Assembly (NCBI GenBank): GCA_031256115.1
Contig: JAIRRF010000179.1
Coordinates: 1 to 5,699 of the forward strand
Direction of reading: 5' to 3'
From: Treponema sp.
GTDB lineage: Bacteria > Spirochaetota > Spirochaetia > Treponematales > Breznakiellaceae
DNA: 5,699 nt
A model generated the notes under the pieces. The model saw nothing but the letters and a program-made list of their open reading frames with translations, was not told where the DNA came from and did not search any database. Of this stretch, positions 1 to 4,867 are shown one piece after another. Within the stretch, counting starts at the first letter, position 1, and the number at the start of each line of letters is the position of its first letter. A program made the position numbers and the translations under genes.

Positions 1-247
1 GGGTGCCGTCATAAAAAACCACTTCGTAGTAGTCCACAGCAGCTTGGGCCAGGGTCTGGGTCATGGCCCGGCTGTTAGCGCCGGTATTTATGGTTAATTC
101 AACCATGGGCCGGCCATCCTCGGTAAAGTGGACAGGCTCATTTACCTGATTTCCCGGGTTAAGGAAAGCGTTGCAGGCGGCTATTGCCAGCACAAATAGT
201 ACGGCAATCCCGATAAAACAGGCTCGTTTCAAAACAACATTCTTCAT
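1..247 (-). CDS. Putative lipoprotein, N-terminal part (runs off left edge)
   Basis: The reading frame starts with ATG at 247-245 and stays open to the left edge, giving 82 residues of a longer protein. A ribosome binding site AAGGAG (260-255) lies 7 nt upstream of the ATG and fixes the start. The N-terminus is a typical type II signal peptide: basic residues K2, K7 and R8, then a hydrophobic stretch (residues about 9-24), then a lipobox-like LAIAAC with the candidate lipidated cysteine at residue 25. Isoleucine at -3 is relaxed compared with E. coli but acceptable in spirochaetes. The mature part begins NAFLNPGNQ and continues with a polar region containing VELTINTGANSRAMTQTLAQ. The predicted location is anchored in a membrane, facing the periplasm or cell surface. 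No function is recognised. It is divergent from the Xre regulator gene, which may control it, but only position suggests that. Confidence 0.75.
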   Translation of the reverse strand, partial: MKNVVLKRACFIGIAVLFVLAIAACNAFLNPGNQVNEPVHFTEDGRPMVELTINTGANSRAMTQTLAQAAVDYYEVVFYDGT

Positions 248-254
248 TACTCTG

Positions 255-290
255 CTCCTTGCGATTTTTTATTCCCCATGGGGTGTTATA
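255..290 (-). promoter_or_regulatory. Candidate -10 box and ribosome binding site of the lipoprotein gene
   Basis: On the minus strand a TATAAC hexamer (290-285) could serve as the -10 element, giving a leader of about 30 nt that ends in the strong AAGGAG site (260-255). No convincing -35 box is present at 16-18 bp. The -10 candidate lies across an inverted repeat (GGGTGTT at 281-287 and AACACCC at 299-305), which could be an operator. The ribosome binding site is solid; the promoter is weak inference. Confidence 0.35.
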
Positions 291-305
291 AGCGACAAAA
301 CACCC
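281..305. repeat. Inverted repeat GGGTGTT-N11-AACACCC
   Basis: Two perfect 7-bp arms (281-287 and 299-305) flank an 11-bp spacer upstream of the lipoprotein gene and cover its candidate -10 box. A second, perfect 10-bp palindrome CCCCATGGGG (274-283) overlaps the left arm. The spacing fits a dimeric repressor site, but nothing in the window shows which protein would bind. Confidence 0.4.
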
Positions 306-440
306 GGCAAATCTTGTACTTATGGGGGGTTATTTTTGCAACTTATGTCCATAAAACTCTTGTTAACAATATACCACATTTATTTTAAAAAACAAGGAAA
401 TTCCTATGTATTTAGTAATATTTACTATGTTATTCATAGT

Positions 441-468
441 TTGTCAAGTGACAGAATATCCTTATCAT
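441..468 (+). promoter_or_regulatory. Sigma70-like promoter of the Xre regulator gene
   Basis: A -35 box TTGTCA (441-446, 5 of 6 matches to TTGACA) and a -10 box TATCAT (463-468, 5 of 6 matches to TATAAT) are separated by 16 bp. Transcription would start near 475, only about 11 nt before the ATG at 486, so the mRNA would be almost leaderless. No Shine-Dalgarno sequence precedes that ATG, which is consistent with a very short leader. Confidence 0.6.
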
Positions 469-480
469 ATGTCAAAGACA
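442..480. promoter_or_regulatory. Paired operator-like inverted repeats on the Xre promoter
   Basis: Two related inverted repeats share TGTC/GACA half-sites: TGTCA-AG-TGACA (442-453) overlapping the -35 box, and TGTC-AAA-GACA (470-480) at the expected transcription start. Their centres are about 27.5 bp apart. The second is extended by further matching pairs after one mismatch on each side. The arrangement, flanking the promoter of a small helix-turn-helix gene, is what is expected for autorepression by an Xre/Cro-type protein. Binding itself is inferred. Confidence 0.5.
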
Positions 481-485
481 CATAA

Positions 486-890
486 ATGGCACAGCTTCAG
501 GACATTTTCACAAGAAATTTAAGAAACCACCGCCGTAAATGCGGTTTTACCCAGGCTGAACTGGCCGAAAAGGTCAATGTGTCCACACATCACATCGGCA
601 TGATAGAAATGTCCCGCAATTATCCCACCCTGGAACTGGTAGAACGGATTGCAAATGCCCTGGACATCGAAATCTATGAATTGTTTATCGAAGACAAATA
701 TCCCAATAAAGAATTAACCCGACTCCGGGAGGAAATCAGAGACGACATGGGTCAAATGCTTAATGGATTTCTGGAAAGAATCTTAACTGCTAAATCGGGG
801 GAAGAAAAGACAGAAATCAGGTTTATCGGTTCTTCGCTCGAAAAACCCGATATAACAGTAAAATCCGTTAAATCGGGTGTTCCTAAATAA
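486..890 (+). CDS. Xre/Cro-family helix-turn-helix transcriptional regulator
   Basis: This 134-residue protein carries an HTH_3/Xre DNA-binding domain at about residues 8-67. It has the usual five-helix pattern: NLRNHRRKCGFTQAELAEKV, then NVSTHHIGMIEMSRNYPTL, then the ELVERIANALDIEIYELF helix that closes the domain. Residues 73-110 are charged and probably helical, and may form the dimerisation part. The last 20 residues or so look non-conserved. The ATG at 486 is the first possible start because TAA lies directly before it at 483-485. No Shine-Dalgarno site is visible; the upstream promoter predicts a nearly leaderless message. The likely role is a cytoplasmic repressor of its own gene, through the two inverted repeats on its promoter, and possibly of the divergent lipoprotein gene. 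The 3' part overlaps an antisense ATPase remnant. Confidence 0.85.
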   Translation: MAQLQDIFTRNLRNHRRKCGFTQAELAEKVNVSTHHIGMIEMSRNYPTLELVERIANALDIEIYELFIEDKYPNKELTRLREEIRDDMGQMLNGFLERILTAKSGEEKTEIRFIGSSLEKPDITVKSVKSGVPK

Positions 891-1055
891 CCCTATTGGT
901 GAATCAAAACTAACATAGTTGATGCCGCCATCGAACCGAAGTTGGCGGGCCAGGGTTGATTTGCCGGTCTGCCGGGGACCCTTTAAATAAACCAAAGGCC
1001 TTGTCCTTAGGGTTTTTTCCAGATAAGGCTCAAGCTCCCGGTCAAAATACTTCAT
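783..1055 (-). pseudogene. Truncated AAA ATPase remnant (DUF4143/AAA_14-type N-terminus)
   Basis: The minus-strand frame opens with ATG at 1055-1053 behind a strong ribosome binding site AAGGAAAGG (1067-1059). The first 53 residues resemble the N-terminus of AAA_14/DUF4143 ATPases: a charged helix (MKYFDRELEPYLEKTL), a strand (PLVYLK), the Walker A loop GPRQTGKST (residues 26-34), and a following strand NYVSFDSP (residues 46-53). Family members normally run to roughly 400 residues and continue with Walker B and a C-terminal DUF4143 domain. Here the resemblance stops at about position 897, and the frame runs on for 37 residues as antisense of the Xre gene before its stop. It cannot hydrolyse ATP in the usual way without Walker B. 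The intact start region and the elaborate upstream repeats suggest recent 3' loss. A short peptide could still be made. Confidence 0.7.
841..878 (-). terminator. Hairpin with T-run, minus-strand terminator candidate
   Basis: The inverted repeat pairs ACCCGAT (845-851) with ATCGGGT (872-878). After one A-A mismatch it also pairs TAAC (853-856) with GTTA (867-870), leaving a 10-nt loop. Read on the minus strand, the stem is followed directly by five T residues (845-841), the form of a rho-independent terminator. It could end transcription of the ATPase remnant. On the plus strand it lies in the last codons of the Xre gene and has no T-run after it. Moderate stem strength keeps confidence limited. 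Confidence 0.4.
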
Positions 1056-1074
1056 AAACCTTTCCTTACTATTT

Positions 1075-1135
1075 TAGTACTACAATACCAAATATAATAG
1101 TATTGTAATATTAGAAATTCTAGTATTATAATACC
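1075..1135. repeat. Three 15-bp palindromic iterons at 23-bp period
   Basis: Three related 15-mers begin at 1075, 1098 and 1121, exactly 23 bp apart: TAGTACTACAATACC, TAGTATTGTAATATT and TAGTATTATAATACC. The third contains a perfect 12-bp palindrome GTATTATAATAC (1123-1134). They fill the divergent region between the ATPase remnant and the YbiT-like gene and overlap TATAAT-like elements on both strands. The regular phasing suggests a tandem binding site for a dimeric regulator. The binding protein is unknown; autoregulation by the neighbouring ATPase family is only a guess. Confidence 0.65.
1103..1132 (+). promoter_or_regulatory. Promoter candidate for the YbiT-like ABC-F gene
   Basis: A perfect -10 box TATAAT (1127-1132) lies 18 bp downstream of TTGTAA (1103-1108, 4 of 6 matches to the -35 consensus). 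Both are embedded in the second and third iterons, so a bound repressor would block them. Transcription would start near 1139, leaving a leader of about 54 nt before the ATG at 1193. The palindromic third iteron also reads TATAAT on the minus strand (1130-1125), so a divergent minus-strand promoter for the ATPase remnant is possible. Confidence 0.5.
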
Positions 1136-1192
1136 AAAAATGTAAATTATTGAGCTGTTGTTTTGCCATTCTTTTTTTGGTATGCTTTTTCC

Positions 1193-2851
1193 ATGATAAC
1201 CGTAACCGGCCTTGGCCTTTCCTTCGGAGAACGGATCCTCTTTAAGGACGTTAATTTAAAATTTACCCCCGGCAACTGTTACGGGATCATCGGCGCCAAC
1301 GGAGCGGGTAAATCCACCTTTTTAAAAATTCTGGCCGGTGAAACCGAACACGACAGGGGAGAAATCGCCATTTCCAAAGGGGAACGGATAGCGGTCCTTA
1401 GCCAGGATCATTTTGCCTTTGAAACTTTCCCTGCCCTGGAAACGGTGATCATGGGTTACTCAAAACTGTATCAGGTTCAAAAAGAACGGGAAGCGATCTA
1501 TGCCAAGGAAGATTTCAGCGAAGCCGACGGCATGAGGGCCAGCGAATTGGAAGCAGACTTTGCTGATATGGGAGGCTGGGAAGCGGAAGCCCAGGCGGCC
1601 CAGCTCCTGTCCGGCCTGGGGCTTGATGAAGAAGATCACGGAAAATCCATGTCGGAACTGGACGAATCAAAAAAAGTCCGGGTACTACTGGCCCAGGCCC
1701 TGTACGGCAGTCCGGACATCCTGCTGCTGGACGAACCAAGCAACGGTCTGGACCTGGAATCAATCGCCTGGCTGGAAGATTTTTTGATTGATTTCCCCAA
1801 CACGGTAATTGTTGTTTCCCATGACCGGCATTTTCTAAATGCGGTATGTACCCACATCTGCGATATCGACTTTGGCAAAATTACCCAGTATTCGGGGAAT
1901 TATGATTTCTGGTACCAGATGAGCCAAATGTTACAGAAGCAGGCCAGGGATCAGCAAAAACGGAACGAAGAAAAAGCCAAAGAATTGCGGGAATTTATCC
2001 AGCGTTTTGCGAGTAATGTTGCCAAAAGCCGGCAAGCCACAAGCCGCAAGAAGGTGCTGGAGAAGCTTGACCTTGACAACCTTACCGTAACCAGCCGCAA
2101 ATTCCCCTTTGTGGGCTTTAAACCCAACCGGGAAATCGGCAACAACGTGCTGCGCTACGAAAAAGTTTTGGATCCTGCATCGGGGCTTTGTGATTTTTCC
2201 CTTACCGTAAACAAGGGGGATAAAATTGCTTTTGTGGGGGCGGAACACCAGGCAAAGACTGCCCTCTTTGAAATGGCGGCGGCGGCCCCCCCGTCTTTAG
2301 GGGTGGTCTGGGGACAGACCGCCAGCCTTTCCTATTTTCCCAAAGAAAATTCCGGGTTTTTTGATTCGAACATTTCCATTACCGATTGGCTTAAGCAATA
2401 TTCTCCCGACGAGGACGAAACCTATATAAGGGGGTTTTTGGGCAGAATGCTTTTTTCCGGTGACGAAGCTCTAAAGCCAGTAAATATTCTTTCCGGGGGC
2501 GAACGGGTCCGGTGCCTGCTGGCAAAAATGATGTTGTCCGGCGCCAATGTACTGATCCTGGATGAACCCACAAACCATCTGGATTTAGAAGCGATCACCG
2601 CCCTGAATGAAGGGCTCATTGCATTTCCGGGGGTGCTGCTTTTTAATTCCCATGATCATGAATTTATCAGCTCCATCGCAAACCGCATTGTGGAAATTCT
2701 TCCCGCCGCAGGCCCCGGAGACGCCGCCGGAAACGGCGCCGTCTCCGGAATTATCGACCGGATGATGAATTTTGACGACTACCTTAACGATGAACCGGTA
2801 AAGGCTCTCCGGACTGCGGCATACCATCATACACAACGGATGCGGATATAA
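1193..2851 (+). CDS. ybiT: YbiT-like ABC-F ATPase with a degenerate second ATP site
   Basis: This 552-residue cytoplasmic protein has two ABC domains and no membrane segment, so it belongs to the ABC-F group that acts on ribosomes. NBD1 has Walker A GANGAGKST (34-42), Q-loop Q71, an arm region (about 84-130), an atypical signature SELDESKKVR (154-163), Walker B with DEPSNGLD (180-187) and switch H210. The charged linker (about 240-305), with FIQRFASNVAKSRQATSR, matches the P-site tRNA motif of YbiT. NBD2 has a broken Walker A GAEHQAKT (349-356), K384 where a Q-loop glutamine is expected, but a good LSGGERVR (433-440), DEPTNHLD (457-464) and H487. A Gly/Ala-rich insertion (about 504-519) precedes a long C-terminal tail. 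The ATG at 1193 is preferred over the in-frame TTG at 1163 because family proteins begin about there. No Shine-Dalgarno site is seen. The subfamily is assigned from remembered motifs of E. coli YbiT, about 530 residues. Confidence 0.85.
   Translation: MITVTGLGLSFGERILFKDVNLKFTPGNCYGIIGANGAGKSTFLKILAGETEHDRGEIAISKGERIAVLSQDHFAFETFPALETVIMGYSKLYQVQKEREAIYAKEDFSEADGMRASELEADFADMGGWEAEAQAAQLLSGLGLDEEDHGKSMSELDESKKVRVLLAQALYGSPDILLLDEPSNGLDLESIAWLEDFLIDFPNTVIVVSHDRHFLNAVCTHICDIDFGKITQYSGNYDFWYQMSQMLQKQARDQQKRNEEKAKELREFIQRFASNVAKSRQATSRKKVLEKLDLDNLTVTSRKFPFVGFKPNREIGNNVLRYEKVLDPASGLCDFSLTVNKGDKIAFVGAEHQAKTALFEMAAAAPPSLGVVWGQTASLSYFPKENSGFFDSNISITDWLKQYSPDEDETYIRGFLGRMLFSGDEALKPVNILSGGERVRCLLAKMMLSGANVLILDEPTNHLDLEAITALNEGLIAFPGVLLFNSHDHEFISSIANRIVEILPAAGPGDAAGNGAVSGIIDRMMNFDDYLNDEPVKALRTAAYHHTQRMRI
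2715..2748 (+). repeat. 34-nt hairpin with GAAA tetraloop inside the ABC-F coding region
   Basis: CCGGAGACG (2715-2723) pairs with CGTCTCCGG (2740-2748). After a single C-C mismatch (2724, 2739), CGCCG (2725-2729) pairs with CGGCG (2734-2738), closing on a GAAA tetraloop (2730-2733). That is 14 base pairs in 34 nt, nearly all GC-rich, in frame within the C-terminal part of the ABC-F gene. It encodes the Gly/Ala-rich stretch that has no counterpart in E. coli YbiT as recalled. It has no T-run, so it does not look like a terminator. It could be a small inserted palindromic element. Confidence 0.7.
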
Positions 2852-2860
2852 TGTGTGCTC

Positions 2861-4843
2861 CTATACCATTTCCTTTTTAAAATTCTCCAGTTCTTCCGCC
2901 TTGGCTGTCCATTCGGCGGTTTTTGCCTCCAGTTCTCCGGTAATTACATCCAATTCTATTTTTACAGCCCTAGCCTTATCACCATTGGAATAAACTTCAG
3001 GTTTTGCCAGTTCCGTTTCGAGCAGGATTTTCTGCTGCTCCAGTTTTTCCAGGGTTGAAAGTATTAGTCCTTCTTCCCGTTCCAGTCGGCGCAGCATGGC
3101 CTGACGTTGTTTATTCAGTTCCCGTTTCATTCCTGAACAAGATTGATCTTTTTTTATATTCAAAGCAGCAGAATACCCGGAGGCAGGTAAGTGATTGTTA
3201 TTTTCTTCCCCGATTCTTTCCAAATAGTATGCATATCCGCCGTAAAATAGCCGGGCAGAGGAAGGGTTATTAACTGACGGCGCAGTGAGTTCAAGGGTTT
3301 TTGTGGACAGGGACTCCATAAAAGCCCTGTCATGGGACACAAAAATGATCGTTCCGGTAAAATTACAAAGGGCATCCAACAGCACGTCTTTGGAATGGAT
3401 GTCCAGGTGATTGGTAGGTTCATCCAGAACCAGGAGGTTAAGAGGTTTAAGGAGGATCCGGAGCAGGGCTAAACGGCTTTTCTCGCCTCCGGAAAGTACT
3501 GAAAGGGATTTGTAAACATCATCGCCGCGGAACAAAAAAGCCCCCAGCATATCCCTTACTTTGGGGATTAGAGCCGTCGGAGCGGAATCTTCAATAAACG
3601 AAAGTATCGATTCACCGTCAGGAGAATCGGATTCTCTTAACAGAGAATCCTGGGAAAAGTATCCTGCCGCAACGCCGGAGCCATAGCTGACAGTTCCCTG
3701 GTAATCTTTGTCAATCCCGGCAATGATCCGCAGCAGGGTGGTTTTGCCTGCTCCGTTTTTTCCTGCCACAAGAAGCCGTTCTCCCGTTTCTATTGTCAAA
3801 TCAAGGTTGGAAAAAATAAGTTTTTCTTCATAACTCTTTTCAATATCTTTGATGGTTAAGGCCATGCGGCCCGAATGGGGAGGCGGGGGAAAAGAGACTG
3901 TGATTCTTTTTAATGATTCGGGAATACTTATTCTTTCCATTTTTTCCAGTTTCTTAATCCTTTCCTGAACCATTGCGGCTTTGCTTGCCTTGTAACGGAA
4001 ACGCTGGATTAGAGCTTCTGATTTGGCAATTTCTTCCTGTTGTTTTTTATAACGCCCCATAAGGATTTCCAGTTCCGCTTCCCGGATTTTCTCGTAATTA
4101 CTGTAGTTCCCTGCATAACGTTTCAACCGGCCCTGAAAAATCTCAAATACTTCGTTAACGGTTATATCCAGAAAATACCGGTCATGGGAAACCAATAGAT
4201 AAGCGCCGGAAAAGCGCCTAAGATGTGTCAAAAGCCAGGTCCTGGCTTCTATGTCCAGGTAGTTGGTCGGCTCGTCCAAAAGCATAATGTCGGGGTTTTC
4301 CAAAAGGACCTTGGCCAGGGCTATCCGCATCTGCCAGCCTCCGGAAAAGCTGCTGCATTGCTTATCCATATCCGGCCTGGAAAAACCCAAACCGCCAAGA
4401 ACCTGTTCCGTTGTTTCTTCGCGTCGGTGGTAACCGGAATCCTCCACGATCTGGGCAAGGCGCTGATGTTCTTCCATCAATGCCTTTGCAACCCTGTCAT
4501 CTTTTTTGGAATATTCCAATTGTATTTCCAGTTTTCCCATGGAAACAAGCAAGGAACTTATACTTTGCCAGGCGGTTTCTGTTTCCTGCCGCAGGGTCTG
4601 TCCGGAAAAAGCCAGTCCTGATTGAGGAAGGTAGGAAATACGACAGCCAGGGTCGGTGGAAAGCTCCCCTGAATCGGGTTTTTTTAAGCCGGCAATGATC
4701 TGCATTAAGGTGGATTTGCCGGAACCATTTATACCTGCCAGGGCAGCCCGGGATGGGGGAATGGTTTTAAGCAGGATATTTACTTTATCAAGAACATCCC
4801 TGTCCCCATAGGCGGCAGAGATTTTGCTGCATTGAACCCGCAT
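2861..4843 (-). CDS. ABC-F ATPase, YheS/YdiF-like, with C-terminal coiled coil
   Basis: This 660-residue cytoplasmic protein has twin ABC domains with all core motifs intact. NBD1 has Walker A GINGSGKST (37-45), an arm region (about 85-145), signature FSGGWQMR (166-173), Walker B ending LLDEPTNYLD (188-197) and switch H220. The linker (about 240-305, including LIQRFRYKASKAAMVQERIK) is the P-site tRNA interaction motif. NBD2 has GKNGAGKT (361-368), Q398, LSGGEKSR (450-457), LDEPTNHLD (473-481) and H504. After a loop, residues about 573-658 are heptad-rich (ELNKQRQAMLRRLEREEGL onward), the C-terminal coiled coil typical of YheS, YdiF and Uup. ABC-F proteins bind the ribosomal E site and relieve stalled or poorly primed complexes; which substrate applies here is not known. 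The ATG at 4843 has AAAAAGG only 3 nt upstream, a short spacing. The gene starts 24 bp after the upstream gene, so they probably share an mRNA. Confidence 0.88.
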   Translation of the reverse strand: MRVQCSKISAAYGDRDVLDKVNILLKTIPPSRAALAGINGSGKSTLMQIIAGLKKPDSGELSTDPGCRISYLPQSGLAFSGQTLRQETETAWQSISSLLVSMGKLEIQLEYSKKDDRVAKALMEEHQRLAQIVEDSGYHRREETTEQVLGGLGFSRPDMDKQCSSFSGGWQMRIALAKVLLENPDIMLLDEPTNYLDIEARTWLLTHLRRFSGAYLLVSHDRYFLDITVNEVFEIFQGRLKRYAGNYSNYEKIREAELEILMGRYKKQQEEIAKSEALIQRFRYKASKAAMVQERIKKLEKMERISIPESLKRITVSFPPPPHSGRMALTIKDIEKSYEEKLIFSNLDLTIETGERLLVAGKNGAGKTTLLRIIAGIDKDYQGTVSYGSGVAAGYFSQDSLLRESDSPDGESILSFIEDSAPTALIPKVRDMLGAFLFRGDDVYKSLSVLSGGEKSRLALLRILLKPLNLLVLDEPTNHLDIHSKDVLLDALCNFTGTIIFVSHDRAFMESLSTKTLELTAPSVNNPSSARLFYGGYAYYLERIGEENNNHLPASGYSAALNIKKDQSCSGMKRELNKQRQAMLRRLEREEGLILSTLEKLEQQKILLETELAKPEVYSNGDKARAVKIELDVITGELEAKTAEWTAKAEELENFKKEMV

Positions 4844-4846
4844 CAG

Positions 4847-4853
4847 CCTTTTT
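4847..4853 (-). promoter_or_regulatory. Weak ribosome binding site of the second ABC-F gene
   Basis: AAAAAGG (4853-4847) ends three bases before the ATG at 4843. That is closer than the usual 5-9 nt and lies within the 24-bp gap to the upstream gene. It is the only purine-rich stretch available. No better in-frame start codon follows within the next residues before the first ABC strand, so the start is kept. Confidence 0.4.
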
Positions 4854-4867
4854 ATTAAGCCTGTAAA

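Noticed and set aside
171..485. Plus-strand 104-codon open frame upstream of the Xre gene
   Set aside because: It overlaps the lipoprotein signal peptide region in antisense, spans AT-rich promoter DNA with the Xre promoter and operators, has no ribosome binding site and no protein-like pattern.
791..877. Direct repeat TAAATCGGG (791-799 and 869-877)
   Set aside because: Nine bases, 78 bp apart, inside the Xre gene; too short to claim a duplication or target-site repeat without flanking mobile-element features.
1075..1143. Short regularly spaced repeats as a CRISPR array
   Set aside because: The 15-bp units with 8-bp gaps are far too short for CRISPR repeats and spacers, are palindromic, lie on a promoter, and have no cas genes nearby.
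1163..1192. TTG start extending the YbiT-like protein by ten residues
   Set aside because: The extra residues (MPFFFWYAFS) lie outside the family N-terminus, which begins at the ATG at 1193; no ribosome binding site supports the TTG.
1515..2836. Several minus-strand and alternative-frame open frames across the first ABC-F gene
   Set aside because: They are shadows of a clearly coding frame with all ABC motifs; none has a ribosome binding site or recognisable protein features.
2852..2860. Bidirectional terminator between the two ABC-F genes
   Set aside because: Only 9 bp separate the stop codons and no stem with a T-run is visible there on either strand.
4204..4219. Repeated AGCGCC units around GGAAA
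   Set aside because: A six-base direct repeat within conserved coding sequence (RRFSGAY region); expected by chance.
4223..4698. Plus-strand open frames of 95 and 132 codons across the second ABC-F gene
   Set aside because: They are antisense to the conserved NBD1 region with intact Walker and signature motifs; no independent coding evidence.
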